The position numbers and the translations under genes are program-made. Below, one piece after another: positions 21,144 to 32,000 of a stretch of DNA of 64,000 nt; positions within the stretch are counted from its first letter, which is position 1, and every line of letters begins with the position of its first letter. The notes under the pieces are model-generated. The model did no database searches. It was not told where the DNA came from and saw nothing but the letters and a program-made list of their open reading frames with translations. This DNA is from Mariannaea sp. PMI_226 (Eukaryota; Ascomycota; Sordariomycetes; Hypocreales; Nectriaceae): positions 558,001 through 622,000 of the forward strand of contig JANFOG010000013.1 of the NCBI GenBank assembly GCA_024336345.1, written 5' to 3'.

Positions 21144-23645
21144 TCATTCCATCATCGTATCTCCATCAGTCGTTTGACGTGTAGGTTCCACCTCCAACAA
21201 AGAACCTTCGATAGGGGTGGCATTGCGTGGCCACACGCGCTTGTACAAGCTGACACCAATGGAATCCTGAGGGTTGATGCGTCCATCGAATGTCGCCTTG
21301 AAGTAACCATGAGTACCTAGGGCCTCCTTGATATAACCACTGCGACCACGCTTGGTCCACATTGGTAGAGCCTTGAACCACTCGACATCCTCACGGTTGA
21401 AGAACATGTATCGAATAGTGACGATCTTCTTGTGGATGTGGTAAGGGTGGCCTGTGAGAATGATGCGCTTGGCGATAACGCGGGAGGTCGAGGGTGGCAG
21501 AGCAGTGCCAGTGCCGATGAGCGTGAGGGGCAGGTGAGGACCCTCTTCGCTCTGAATTTCCTCGGGGGTGGTCCTCTTGAAGAATAGAACCGGAACGGAT
21601 CCCCACGTAAGAGGACCCATGAAGCTAGCAATTGCAGATTGACCAGGGTGCAGGTATCTGCAGTATTTGTGGACGTCGTTGGGCGTCTGGCCGGGTTGAG
21701 AGTACAAAGGCTTGACGACCATGCGACGAGCTCCGCACTGCACAATAAGCTCCTCCTTAGCCTTAACGGACTTCGTGCAATCAGAGCTCATGTTGATGAG
21801 GTAATTGACAGCTGTCTTCTTGTGCTCATGTTTTAGAAGGGAGACAAGAGTAAGGGGCAACTTCTTGTTGTAGTTCTTCTCCTGGATGGGAGAGATACCC
21901 TTGATGTAGATGTGCACGCGAGTACCAGCCTGGACTCCACCAACGAGTGCCTCCTTGGCTGCTCGTGAGCGGGAAGATTGATAGTCGGGAATCTGTAGCA
22001 ATCGCCTCCACTCCTCGGGCTCGTGCGCTCGATCTTCGTCCTCGAGCCAGGGGCTGGTTCGCAAGCTCTTCAGACCACGATATCTCGCCAGACGTTCTCG
22101 GGCCAGCACATGAGGGAGCAGCTCAATCTCATCGGGGAACTCCCTGTCGTCTTCCACTTCGTCATGCTTTCGCGCTCGGTACTGAGCAAGCTGCTCCGCA
22201 TCCTCTTCCTCATTTGGCTCATGCATCATCTCAGATTGGGGGTATTCAGAGGGTCCCGCCTCGGTTGGCGGTGCAGGCGCGTACCCTTCGATACCATCCT
22301 CGGGGCGAGCTTCCTCCTCATCGGCCTGATCGTTCATCTCGAAATCTTCCATGTCTGAATCAGAGTCGGACACATCCTCCAAGTACCAAGCAGATTGGTA
22401 GTTGGATGTGCCTTTGGGCACCTTCTTCTTGATTTTCCTAGCCTCGGCTTCCTCATCAGAAAAGTAGTGGTGCTCATCTAGCAGCACACCCTTCTTTGAG
22501 TCGTCGGGACCGTCCATGGCGACGTCATCAACGTCAGCATCCATCATGACGTTTTCGGGAGCAAGCTCAGCGAGGTCGTCTTGGTCCTCAGTTGGGGTAT
22601 CAAGGATTTTCTCTCCCTCCTCAGCATCGACTGTCATATCCTCTCCCTTCTTCTTAATATGGGTGGGAAGCGGTGCAGCGACGATCTTTTCGATCTGGAA
22701 CGCACCCCAGTCGCCCACCTGGACGAGACGATCCGCCTTAAGTCCCTTTCCTCGAACAACACCAGTGATAATAGTGGGGTCAGATTCAGAGTAGGCGAAT
22801 TTGATATCTTCAGCGAGCATCCAGCTTCTCTCTTCCCTCCACCTGACGCCCTTGGGTGTTGTGTTGCATAGCGATCGAATCAAGTTGGCACATTCCTGTC
22901 GATTCTCGAGGCTGTAGAGCTTCTCCTGTTCAGGATGAAAGTGGGTGATGAAAGACTTGAGCGAGCCCACGATTCCTTGTCGCTGCTTTGCAGGCTCAAC
23001 CAACTCGAGACCCTGAACGAGAGTGAAGAGCGTTGACATACCCTGGCTCTCAACACTTCGGAGGATCAACTCTCCAAGTTCATCGACCTCAACGTTGGCG
23101 GAGAGCACCACGACAATGAAATCAGCCACTCGGGCGGCATCAAGACAAGCGGTCAAGTCGCGCTCGAGAGGAATGTACTGGAGCTTCTGCTTGAAACGAT
23201 CAACGGTGACTCGGAAGTTGCCGTCTACCACCTCCTCCTCAATATCCAAGCTGCCGTTGAGCTGTCGAATAGCGGCTTTGGCATCTCCATCGGCGCAAAG
23301 GGGAAGAACGGCGACGACTCGTGGGGCACCATCGCGACCTGAAAAGATGGATGTCTCCTTCAGGTGCTCCTTGTGCTTGGAAATTCGGGCCTGTTTGGCC
23401 TGGTTTCGGCGATCGAACTTGGACATGACTTGCTGGTGGGGAGTTTTTCGCTGTCCCTTTTCGTCGGGAACTCGACCTAGAGACAGAGTTTTAGTTTCAA
23501 TTTTTGCATCAAAATAATAGTTCAGAGAAGCCCTTATACCCTTTGCGCGGTCTCTCAGCTCATGTTTGGAGGCAGCCCTTGACTTGAAAGGCTTGTGCGT
23601 AACCTTGGTGGTTGGCCTATGGGAGTGAGTCACACCGACAGGCAT
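21144..23645 (-). CDS. TSR1: Ribosome biogenesis protein TSR1
   Basis: GTPase-like but catalytically inactive factor of the pre-40S particle, needed for 20S pre-rRNA maturation. Exon 23645-23540, intron 23539-23477 (63 bp), exon 23476-21144; 812 residues. The start MPVGVTHSHRPTTKVTHKPF was chosen because it matches the family N-terminus; the frame is open 38 codons further upstream, but that part is probably leader. The intron call is supported because RAKG joins GRVPDEKGQRKTPHQQVMSK, the conserved N-terminal block, once the unmatched 21 codons are removed. Then come the GTPase-like domain (about 100-330), a long acidic segment (about 350-520, DSDSDMEDFEMND), and the BMS1/TSR1 C-terminal domain with GSVPVLFFKR and HPYHIHKKIVTIRYMFFN. 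It is divergent from UTP7, from which it is separated by 320 bp. Confidence 0.95.
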   Translation of the reverse strand: MPVGVTHSHRPTTKVTHKPFKSRAASKHELRDRAKGIRASLNYYFDAKIETKTLSLGRVPDEKGQRKTPHQQVMSKFDRRNQAKQARISKHKEHLKETSIFSGRDGAPRVVAVLPLCADGDAKAAIRQLNGSLDIEEEVVDGNFRVTVDRFKQKLQYIPLERDLTACLDAARVADFIVVVLSANVEVDELGELILRSVESQGMSTLFTLVQGLELVEPAKQRQGIVGSLKSFITHFHPEQEKLYSLENRQECANLIRSLCNTTPKGVRWREERSWMLAEDIKFAYSESDPTIITGVVRGKGLKADRLVQVGDWGAFQIEKIVAAPLPTHIKKKGEDMTVDAEEGEKILDTPTEDQDDLAELAPENVMMDADVDDVAMDGPDDSKKGVLLDEHHYFSDEEAEARKIKKKVPKGTSNYQSAWYLEDVSDSDSDMEDFEMNDQADEEEARPEDGIEGYAPAPPTEAGPSEYPQSEMMHEPNEEEDAEQLAQYRARKHDEVEDDREFPDEIELLPHVLARERLARYRGLKSLRTSPWLEDEDRAHEPEEWRRLLQIPDYQSSRSRAAKEALVGGVQAGTRVHIYIKGISPIQEKNYNKKLPLTLVSLLKHEHKKTAVNYLINMSSDCTKSVKAKEELIVQCGARRMVVKPLYSQPGQTPNDVHKYCRYLHPGQSAIASFMGPLTWGSVPVLFFKRTTPEEIQSEEGPHLPLTLIGTGTALPPSTSRVIAKRIILTGHPYHIHKKIVTIRYMFFNREDVEWFKALPMWTKRGRSGYIKEALGTHGYFKATFDGRINPQDSIGVSLYKRVWPRNATPIEGSLLEVEPTRQTTDGDTMME

Positions 23646-23965
23646 TTTGGAGTCACCACCGGCCTTGAATCGAAACGGTAACGAAGCCACGATTGACACA
23701 GTCTGAGGCAGGGAGAACAAAAAAAATTCGTCCAATAGTTTGCAATTTGATGCTGGCAATATTCACTATTATCAAAGGCGGTGATGGCGGGGTTGTGGTT
23801 ATCAGTAAATTTTATTATGGGTCTTATCGATAGCACTGCATGATCCACCATGGCCAATAAAAACGCAGCGATACGGGCTCATGACTTCCCATCGCTGGAA
23901 ATTTTGTTTCGGAGCCATTTCATTTTCGCGATTCTTCATAACGGGTGCCACGATAAGACAACGCA
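23646..23965. promoter_or_regulatory. Shared divergent promoter of TSR1 and UTP7
   Basis: The 320 bp between the two start codons must hold both core promoters. On the minus strand AGCGATGGG (complement of 23888-23896) shares GCGATG with the yeast PAC element. It is followed one base away by GAAATTTT (23898-23905), like the A/T-rich RRPE element. PAC and RRPE side by side are the known signature of yeast ribosome-biogenesis promoters; here the match is partial. A CCAAT-like ATTGG lies near 23843 on the minus strand. Confidence 0.45.
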
Positions 23966-25674
23966 ATGGAGGTCGACACAATTGATGAGCCCATAACAAA
24001 GGTGCGCGAAAATGGCGCCTTTGCTGTTGAAAGCACTCGAACCGAACTCGTTCCAAAACATGAGCGAGAAAAGGCGCGTCGCATACGGGAAGCCAACAAG
24101 GCCTATGGCCGAGGCAAGAAGATCAACACCAAAATGATCAAAGACAAGAAGTTGCGCAGCAACATGAAGCGTTTGGAGGGCAAATATGAAGCTGCTGCGA
24201 TAAAGGCGAAGGATGCCGAGATTCTTCTCGAAAACACCGGCGGCTTTCTTGAAGCTGAAGACGAACTCGAGCGAACATACAAGGTCCGACAACAAGACAT
24301 TGTCAGCGACATTGCGGTGGAAACGGCGCAGAAGCGGTTTGAACTCAAGCTGACGGACTTGGGCCCCTACACATTCGACTACTCAAGAAACGGCCGAGAT
24401 CTACTTCTTGGCGGTCGAAAAGGTCATGTGGCGACCATGGACTGGCGGGAAGGAAAGCTTGGTTGCGAAATCCAGCTGGGCGAAACAGTAAGGGATGTGA
24501 AATGGCTTCACAACAACCAATACTTTGCTGTTGCGCAGAAGAAGTCCGTTTACATTTACGACCATAACGGAGTTGAGATTCACAACCTGCAGAAGCAAAA
24601 GGAGGTGACACACATGGAATTTCTTCCGTACCACTTCCTCCTAGCAACTATTGTAAGTCATAAATAGGCTTATATCAAGATGTATCACTAACTCAGCGCC
24701 AGGGTGCCGTTGGATTCCTCAAATACCTCGATACCTCAACTGGACAGCTCGTCGCCGAACTTCCCACCCGGTTAGGTCAGCCCACTGCCTTGGGACAGAA
24801 TCCCTGGAACGCCATTCTACATGTCGGTCACCAGAACGGCACCGTCACCCTTTGGTCACCCAACTCATCAGATCCTCTCGTCAAGCTATTGGCGCACCGA
24901 GGACCCGTGCGGTCACTGGCAATGGACCGAGAGGGCCGATATATGGTTTCCACTGGCCAAGATCAAAAGATGGCAGTGTGGGATATCAGAATGTTCAAAG
25001 AGGTTAATAGCTATTTCACTCGCCAGCCCGCGCAGTCAGTAGCTATTTCAGATACCGGTTTGACTGCTGTTGGCTGGGGCACTCAGACTACCATCTGGAA
25101 AGGCCTGTTCGACAAGAACGCACCTGTCCAACAAAAGGTCCAGAGCCCATACATGGCGTGGGGCGGCGAGGGTCGACGATTTGAGCGCCTAAAATGGTGC
25201 CCCTTTGAAGATGTTCTCGGCCTCGGCCACGACGAGGGATTCTCGTCCATTATTGTTCCCGGTGCTGGAGAGGCCAACTTCGATGCTCTCGAGATCAACC
25301 CTTACGAGACTGCTAAGCAACGCCAGGAGTCTGAGGTCAAGGGTCTGCTGAACAAGCTCGCGCCTGACATGATTGCCCTCGACCCCAACTTCATCGGAAA
25401 CCTCGATCTCCGCTCCGACAAGCAGCGTCGGGCAGAAAAGGACCTCGATGCCGCACCTGTGGATTTGGGCGAGGAGATCCGCAACCGAGCCCGTGGAAAG
25501 AACGGCGCCCTCAAGAAGTACCTCCGCAAGCAGCGCAAGAAGAACATTATCGACGAGAAGCGCTTGAGAGTGGACGAGATCTGGAAGGAGCAGCAGCAGC
25601 TTAAGGACAAGAAGCGCAAGGAGGTGGAGCAGGATCTTGGGCCGGCGTTGTCTCGATTTGCCAAAAAGGAGTAG
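23966..25674 (+). CDS. UTP7: U3 snoRNP protein UTP7 (WD40, BING4 type)
   Basis: Component of the small-subunit processome in the nucleolus, needed for 18S rRNA processing. Exon 23966-24652 (229 codons), intron 24653-24702 (50 bp), exon 24703-25674; 552 residues, close to yeast UTP7. A nearer AG at 24695-24696 would add Arg-Gln, but the CACTAAC branch site ends only 4 bases before it, so 24702 is preferred; it gives LLATI-GAVGFLKYLDTSTG, as expected for the family. A basic N-terminal region (about 30-75, KHEREKARRIREANKAYGRG) precedes WD40 repeats (about 140-370; repeats end in WDIRMFK, SVYIYD) and the C-terminal BING4 domain with APDMIALDPNFIGNLD and a Lys-rich tail. It is divergent from TSR1, with which it acts in the same pathway. 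Confidence 0.95.
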
Positions 25675-25974
25675 TCACCGGATTGTTTTCTAGAAATATG
25701 AATAATACCCCCCCAAGACATCTACCATTTTTTCATGTGTTTTTTTTTCTTCAATCTTCAAAATGTAAATCAACGAGGGGAACCGTTTCTATAGATAATA
25801 TTCTATTGTGGAAGAACGCTCGATGATCCCTTGTATACCTATTTTTGAATGACCCCAAACCTGTCCTGTCTATGTTCTGAACACCCACATGGCAAAAAAC
25901 TCATGTCCTTCATAGCATCATACTGATTCCATCGACACATCTTACAACTTCGTGAAACTCATTTTTTAGGTTGT

Positions 25975-26698
25975 TTACAGGAGCTTGAGACCACCAGTGA
26001 CCTGATCAACGAGGCTTCGAGGCGCAGGCCCGACACCCAGCACCGTCATGCTACCAGCCTCGATCTGGGTTCGTCCCGCGTCCTGAATGACCTCGGCCGT
26101 AAGTCCCAGGCCACGAGCCTTGCGGCGCAGCTCCAGCATATCCTCCTGGCTCTTAATCTGCACGGCAATCTTTGCCTGGCCGTACTTTTCCCATCGGGCA
26201 AGCATCTTGCGCTGGAGGGAGCCTTCGGGGGCGCGAGCCATGGCCTTGTAGCATGCGAGGGTAGCGTGGGAGCATTGAGCGGCGATTTTGCCTAGTAGAA
26301 TTAATATTAGCCATGTAATTTTATAGTTTTGGTAACGAGCGCAGAGGAGTAGAAAGACCGATCCTACCCTTTGTCATGCCAAGATCCGTCCGCACCACCA
26401 AGACCAGCTTGCACTCCTCGCCGGTATCCTTGAGCACTTCCTCAGCCTTGAGGCCTTGTCTGCGGTCGGCGTCGGTTCCATTAGCCCAGTTGGGTGCGTG
26501 GTCGAGCAGGGTGTCGTCCTCATCGATGTCGCTCTCGTCGCTCTCAACAGGGTCGGCTAGGTTTCGCCGGCGCTCATCTGCGAGCTCGGGCGAGATGAGA
26601 TAGCCGCGGGTGGTGAAGACGCCGAACATGAAGCCAGTGATGACGGCGACAATGCCGGTGGACAGGATAATACCTGTCTGGACTCCTTGGTCGGCCAT
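25975..26698 (-). CDS. PTH2: Peptidyl-tRNA hydrolase 2 (PTH2 family)
   Basis: Releases amino acids or peptides from peptidyl-tRNA dropped by ribosomes. Exon 26698-26368, intron 26367-26292 (76 bp), exon 26291-25975; 215 residues. Residues 9-29 form one hydrophobic segment (IILSTGIVAVITGFMFGVF) that probably anchors the protein in the outer mitochondrial membrane, as in animal and fungal PTH2. An acidic linker (DESDIDEDD) follows. The catalytic domain starts near residue 96 with KLVLVVRTDLGMTKG, joined across the intron to KIAAQCSHATLACYKAM, the signature of the family; later blocks are GQAKIAVQIKSQEDM and DAGRTQIEAGSMTVLGVGP. All expected conserved residues are seen. It is convergent with UTP7, with 300 bp between the stops. 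No oddities. Confidence 0.95.
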
Positions 26699-27911
26699 GG
26701 CAAGGGTGGTGGGTGGTTGTTGAGGAGTTGGATTTACTTGTCTTGTGCTAGGGGAATTTTTTGGGCGATTTGATACACTTGACGGTGCTTATGTTATCAC
26801 GTGCGGTGATGTTTCGAATACACCAACGGCGAATGAGTCACGGCATCAACACAACATGCAAGATGATCAGGAAAACGTAAGAGGCCTATTTTTATGATAA
26901 TTGAAAAGCCTGTGTACTAATTTTAATATAGAAACGACTTCTGTGGCCATGTTGTTCTGTAGTCGCGGCTCACACTCGTATGTGCGGGCGGACGTCCCCA
27001 CACTGTGATATTCAACATGTAGTCTATAGAGTGTCTCAATGTGTCTCTTCTCAGCAGTATTGTGCAACCTACGCAAATTACGGGCCTATTTTAGAATACC
27101 CGATCTCCATTCCGCCTAGATTATTGTCGTCTTGTCAAGTCTGGTATTATATTCTCCTGGACTCCGTACATCGTTCTTAGTCACTTTTGCATTATGTAGC
27201 TGCCTTAACCTTGAGGATAACCTTTTTTAGATCCCATTAATTCAAATGAATTAAGAAGTGAAGTGTTTCCCGGAAAGCTACTTCTATTCAGTGATGGTAC
27301 GTATTTTTACCATTGCCTCTAGGTTTCTCAGTCATAGGGGAGGCCGATCGTATTGTTCGCCTTCTAAATTCCACTAGCTCACTTAGCCTACTATTGTCAG
27401 TGCGAATAGTAGAATGTCGGAAGAATATTCTTTTGAGAGAGCAACCCTAGATCGGTGATTGCCCCTCTGCCATCACAACTTGTACTAGGAAGGAAACTTG
27501 TTCAATCATTCAAGGTAATTTGATATTTGCAACCACAAAAATTAGCGGTCTCTCAAGAACCTATATTCTCGCTGTCGAAAATACTGCGTCAGTGAAACCT
27601 CCCTAGTTGCATTGAGAGTCAGAATAGGCGTCTTCCGAAACTCACCGTTCGGTATCTGCACAAGCCCCATCAATCGGGTCCACAACTGAGTCCAGGCACT
27701 CATGCAAGCAGAGGAAAGCCCAGACACTTATAAACAATCAGCCTTATCGCACAATCTTTACTCCAGCCATAGCTTACCTTACGTCAACACTCCGCCGTGA
27801 ACGTTCGTCACACCTTCGGCATAGCTTCAACAGACCTCACAATACACATACCAGCAACCAGGCATCGAAAGAAATTGAAAAATAATAAAATAATAAAAGG
27901 GAACCCCAACC
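26699..27911. other. 1.2-kb intergenic region, PTH2 to NRK-like gene
   Basis: Both flanking genes point away from here, so it holds their promoters. A minus-strand ORF at 27727-27542 (61 codons) has no recognised motif. I see nothing else; the middle (about 27200-27540) is AT-rich. Confidence 0.45.
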
Positions 27912-28878
27912 ATGGCAACAGCCAACAAGGCTCTCATTGTAGCGCTCTCCGGCTGCTCCTCCAGTGGCAAAACGACCCTTGCGCGCCTGCTGCGGGACAT
28001 TTTCCCCCACACCTTCATCCTGCACGAGGACGACTTTTACCGTCCTGAGACCGAGTGAGTTCGCATTGAACATGTGGCACGTTATTGCATGTGCATTTGC
28101 ATTGCATATCGATGTCACACAACAAAACATGTGCAGAACGAAACACAGATTCAGAACCCTAACTTGGTGGAATTTCTTTCTAGACTACCCTCCAAAGATG
28201 GTCTCCTAGATTGGGACTGTGCTGAGTCACTCGACATCCCCGCCATGGCCGAGAGTCTGGCTTATATTCGACAGCACGCTGCGTTTCCCGTGAGATAACT
28301 CATACATTCCCCTTTAATATATTGAATCCATGAAGTGACTTTTAACACGTACTTGGTTGCAATTTAAACAGCCTACCCTCAACTCTCTCGAGGACCAGAA
28401 TTCCGTCGGCAAGTGCCCCGTCCCAGACTCCGTCATCCAAGCCCAGAAGGACAAAGTCGCTGCTGCTCTATCCCCTTCGCACCCCCTCCGTTCAACGCTC
28501 CGGCTGTGCATCTTGGACGGCTTCCTCCTCTACTCGCCCGCCATGGCCGCCATCCAGTCCAGCCTCGACATCAAGCTCTTCCTCCGGGCGTCCTACGCCA
28601 AGGCCAAGGCCCGCCGTGAAGCCAGGGACGGCTACGTCACCCTGGAGGGCTTCTGGGCTGATCCACCAGGTTACGTGGACAAGATTGTCTGGCCCAACTA
28701 CGTGAAGGAGCACGCGTGGATGTTCAAGGAAGGTGACGTTGAGGGAGCGTACAAGGAAGACGTGCTAAACGAGAAGGGCATCAAGGTGCAGGGAGGTGTC
28801 GGCATCGATGGCGATATTGGAAAAACGCTGGAATGGACCGTTGAGGTTATCCTTGATCATTTGAACAATCAAATTTAG
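27912..28878 (+). CDS. NRK1: Nicotinamide riboside kinase-like P-loop kinase
   Basis: Probably phosphorylates nicotinamide riboside to NMN in NAD+ salvage; related uridine/pantothenate kinases share the fold. Three exons: 27912-28054, 28184-28289, 28372-28878, with introns of 129 and 82 bp; 251 residues, near the yeast NRK1 length. Walker A is GCSSSGKTT (14-22); HEDDFYRPETE (about 39-49) carries the substrate-binding Asp, and the first intron falls right after it. Exon 2 gives DGLLDWDCAESLD, the family's WD-x-P-E-A-L-D-like block. Exon 3 has LCILDGFLLY (Walker B-like), DIKLFLRASYAKAKARREAR (the lid) and DPPGYVDKIVWPNYVKEH. Splice sites were chosen because they keep frame and join these blocks. 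It is convergent with DCL2; the coding ends are 131 bp apart, so transcripts may overlap. Confidence 0.88.
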
Positions 28879-29009
28879 ATAGATAGATAAAAGATAATTA
28901 AGCATAAATCTTGGGTAACATAACATAGAGGTTTCCTTGGTTCATCTCCCATCCTGTCACGGTCGTTGCATTTTCGCTGCCAATCCAATTTTCCCAGATT
29001 CCCTTTTTC

Positions 29010-32000
29010 TTACTCCTGTCCCTTCTTGCACTCCTTCATCATTTTAACCACCTGTTCTGCAGCCTTAGTCTTTGCCTCTTCCTTATTCAGCGCACCTTCA
29101 ACAAACGCAGCCACGCAATCTCCCACCTTGACCGTGCATCGGTGCTCCCGCCCGCCGTCGACAGTATCCACAGCATCATGGTGGTACGTCACCGTTTCGC
29201 TACCAGACAAAAGACCAAGTTCTTCCTTGGGATGCAAAATGTGTACGTCATCTTTGAGAATGCGCTCGAGAAAGTCCATTACAGAAAATTGTCGGAGGAC
29301 AGCCTCGCATGCGTCAAAAGTACCCGAGTCAACCCACACCGCGCCAATGATTGCTTCGAAGAGGTCGGCATAGAACTTTCTGGGCTGGAGACGGGCGAGC
29401 AATGCCCAAGGGTAGTTGGATCCTTTAGTGAAAGCGTCCATAAGATCTCCTCGCAAGTTCTCGTACCGTTTCGAAATCGCCATTTGCTCGATCCCAATGG
29501 CCGGGACTGTATGCCGCATAAACTTCCACAGTGGTAAAGATGCTTCCCTCTCCTCGACATCCCCTTCTTCATTAATGATAGTCTCTGTAGTCTGGAGACT
29601 GTGTTTGAGAGTAACAAAACCCAGGAAATCGCCGTTCACCATTGCTGTCTTGAGCAAGTGCAGCTTGTGGTGAGGCATTGATGGCTTACAGTGAAACACC
29701 TTGGTGACAATAATGTAGTCGAGTACGGCGTCACCCAGTATTTCCAGTCGCTCTAACGACTGTGAACGAGCATCTGGAGTGTAGGATGCATGCGTGACCG
29801 CTTCGATCAGTAACGCCTTCTTCTGAAACGAATACCCGAGCAATTCTTCTAGAGGCCGCAACGTAGGAGGGAGCTCAACGTTGACAGCGACGTTGTCGAA
29901 AAGGATCCGACGCCCTTCTAGCTCCTCGTACCATTCCATTCTGCGCTTGTTCTCGCCGGTGAGGAATAGTGAAATGCACTTCAGAGCTTTGGAAAGACCG
30001 TCTGTCACATAGGATGCTCCAATTAGCGATTCTATCACATCTGCAAGCATTTTGGAAGGTAGGGGCTTTTGCGGGTGTTGTTCTTCCGCAAGCACCCCAT
30101 CTATGTAAGGCGGTCTCCATTTCTGGCCCGTGAAAATCTTCGTCAAAATATATTTTGATACGCCACCTTTAATGCAAGCTTGGCCCAAGTTGGAGTTGGA
30201 CACTGCCAAATCCTTTGCGAACGACAGGAAGCCTTCAGGCCAGTTCAATTCTGAGATGATGTTAGATAAAAAACTTGCTATATCGCTTTTAGGTGTTGTT
30301 ACTAACGCTGTGCTGAGATTTGGACAATGGTGCAGAACTTCAGGATCGAATCACCAAGAAACTCCAACCTTTCATAATTAACAGGTTCAATCGCATGTCG
30401 AGCACTAATAGCCTCAATGACCAATTGCATATCTGTAATCCCAACCGGCTCCAAAATTGCTTCATGGAGTTGGACGGCAGTCATCATGACCTCGAGTTCG
30501 TGGATTACCGATGGAATCATTCTCGCAAAGTAGGAATATCGCTTTTGAATGCTATCAACAGCCGCCCAGGGCATAGGTAGAACCCATTTATACGGTTTTG
30601 GGTCAGAAACCCCCTGAGTTGGCTTCTCAGCGATGCGGTGGAGATAATCCGCTCGCTTCGTGACCCTCTTGACGATGAGGTATGGAACGTTCTCCGGGGC
30701 CTCGTCATATGCTTTGAACGGATTTTGTACCTCCTCAATGGGAGGTTTAGACGGTAAAAGACCCGTATAGTCGCAAGGACTGCTGCTGTTGTATAGGTCC
30801 CGTACAAGATATGGCATGTCCATAGGGTGGATAGCTGGGTGAAACGGAATTGCACCAATACGATCTCTTGTGATGTTCTCGTCAGGCTTTATCACCTTAA
30901 TGACAAGACTCCGATCTTCCACCTCCCATCGGTGTCCAAAATGCATTGCTAGGAGTGTCGACGTATGGTCCGGCAGTCTCATGGCATCATCATGAGAAAT
31001 TGGCACTCCGGCGCTAATCTCAATCCTCCACTCGACGTCCCATTCAGGATAAACCTTGATGGGCCTGGGCTGAGGTATGTGAACTGGAAGCACAATGTGA
31101 TATTCGTCCATCAATTTACTGTTCTCATCAAAGAATCTCAACGTGTGCATCCATTTGTCCCCGTTGCGTTCCCATGCTTCTGCGACGGCCCTCCACGCGT
31201 TAAAGTATGGTGTCTCTACCACCACTTGTTCTGGCTCCTCGCTTCCCGGATTTCTAATTGGAAGGAGATTTTCGTTGACAAGCCCGGCTTTGTACAGGCC
31301 TTTGTAGGCATGGAAGGCAGCATCCTTGGCCGCATTCTTCTGCGACTGCCATCCCGATCCGCTGTCCCATTGGCGTAACTCTGGAGCCAAGAGCGGTGGC
31401 AAATGCACTGTTGCTGTTATTGGGGAGTTCTCCTCCTCAGATGTGCGGTGAAAGACGTAATCGGGGCGGCAATCGACATATTCGCTTCGTGACACGACTC
31501 TACAGAAGTGCTCCAGGTATGCCTTGGCATTGTCCAGATCGAGTCGTGCGCCAGTAGTTGGCACCTCAAAGACGAGAGAGCCTGGTTCCTCGCTTTCAAT
31601 CTGAGTGAGCCGAGAGATTTCCTCCCTTTCTTTCTCATATTCCTGTTTCATTGCCATCTCAAGTGCCTCCCACTCGGTACGTCCTCTCATTGACCACTCT
31701 TGGATGATGATCAGTTTGGACTGCTTCATGCGAGCTCTTCCACGGCGCTGGATGAAGGACTTGACGTTGTCAGGCTTCTCAAAGCAAACGACCAAATTGC
31801 AAGCTGGAACATCGATGCCTTCTTCTAAAACACTCGTTGCCAACAATAAATTGATCTTTCCTGAGCGAAAGTCTTGCAGCGGAGCGAAGTTGCTCTCGTG
31901 ACTGAGTTCATAGATGTTCTTCCTCATGCCCGAAACGCTTGACATGCCAACCATGGTACCAATGCGATACTTCTGGAGCACGGCGGGGAACTTCGTCAAG

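Noticed and set aside
23646..23759. 38-codon upstream extension of TSR1
   Set aside because: It does not resemble the TSR1 N-terminus, while MPVGVTHSHRPTTKV does.
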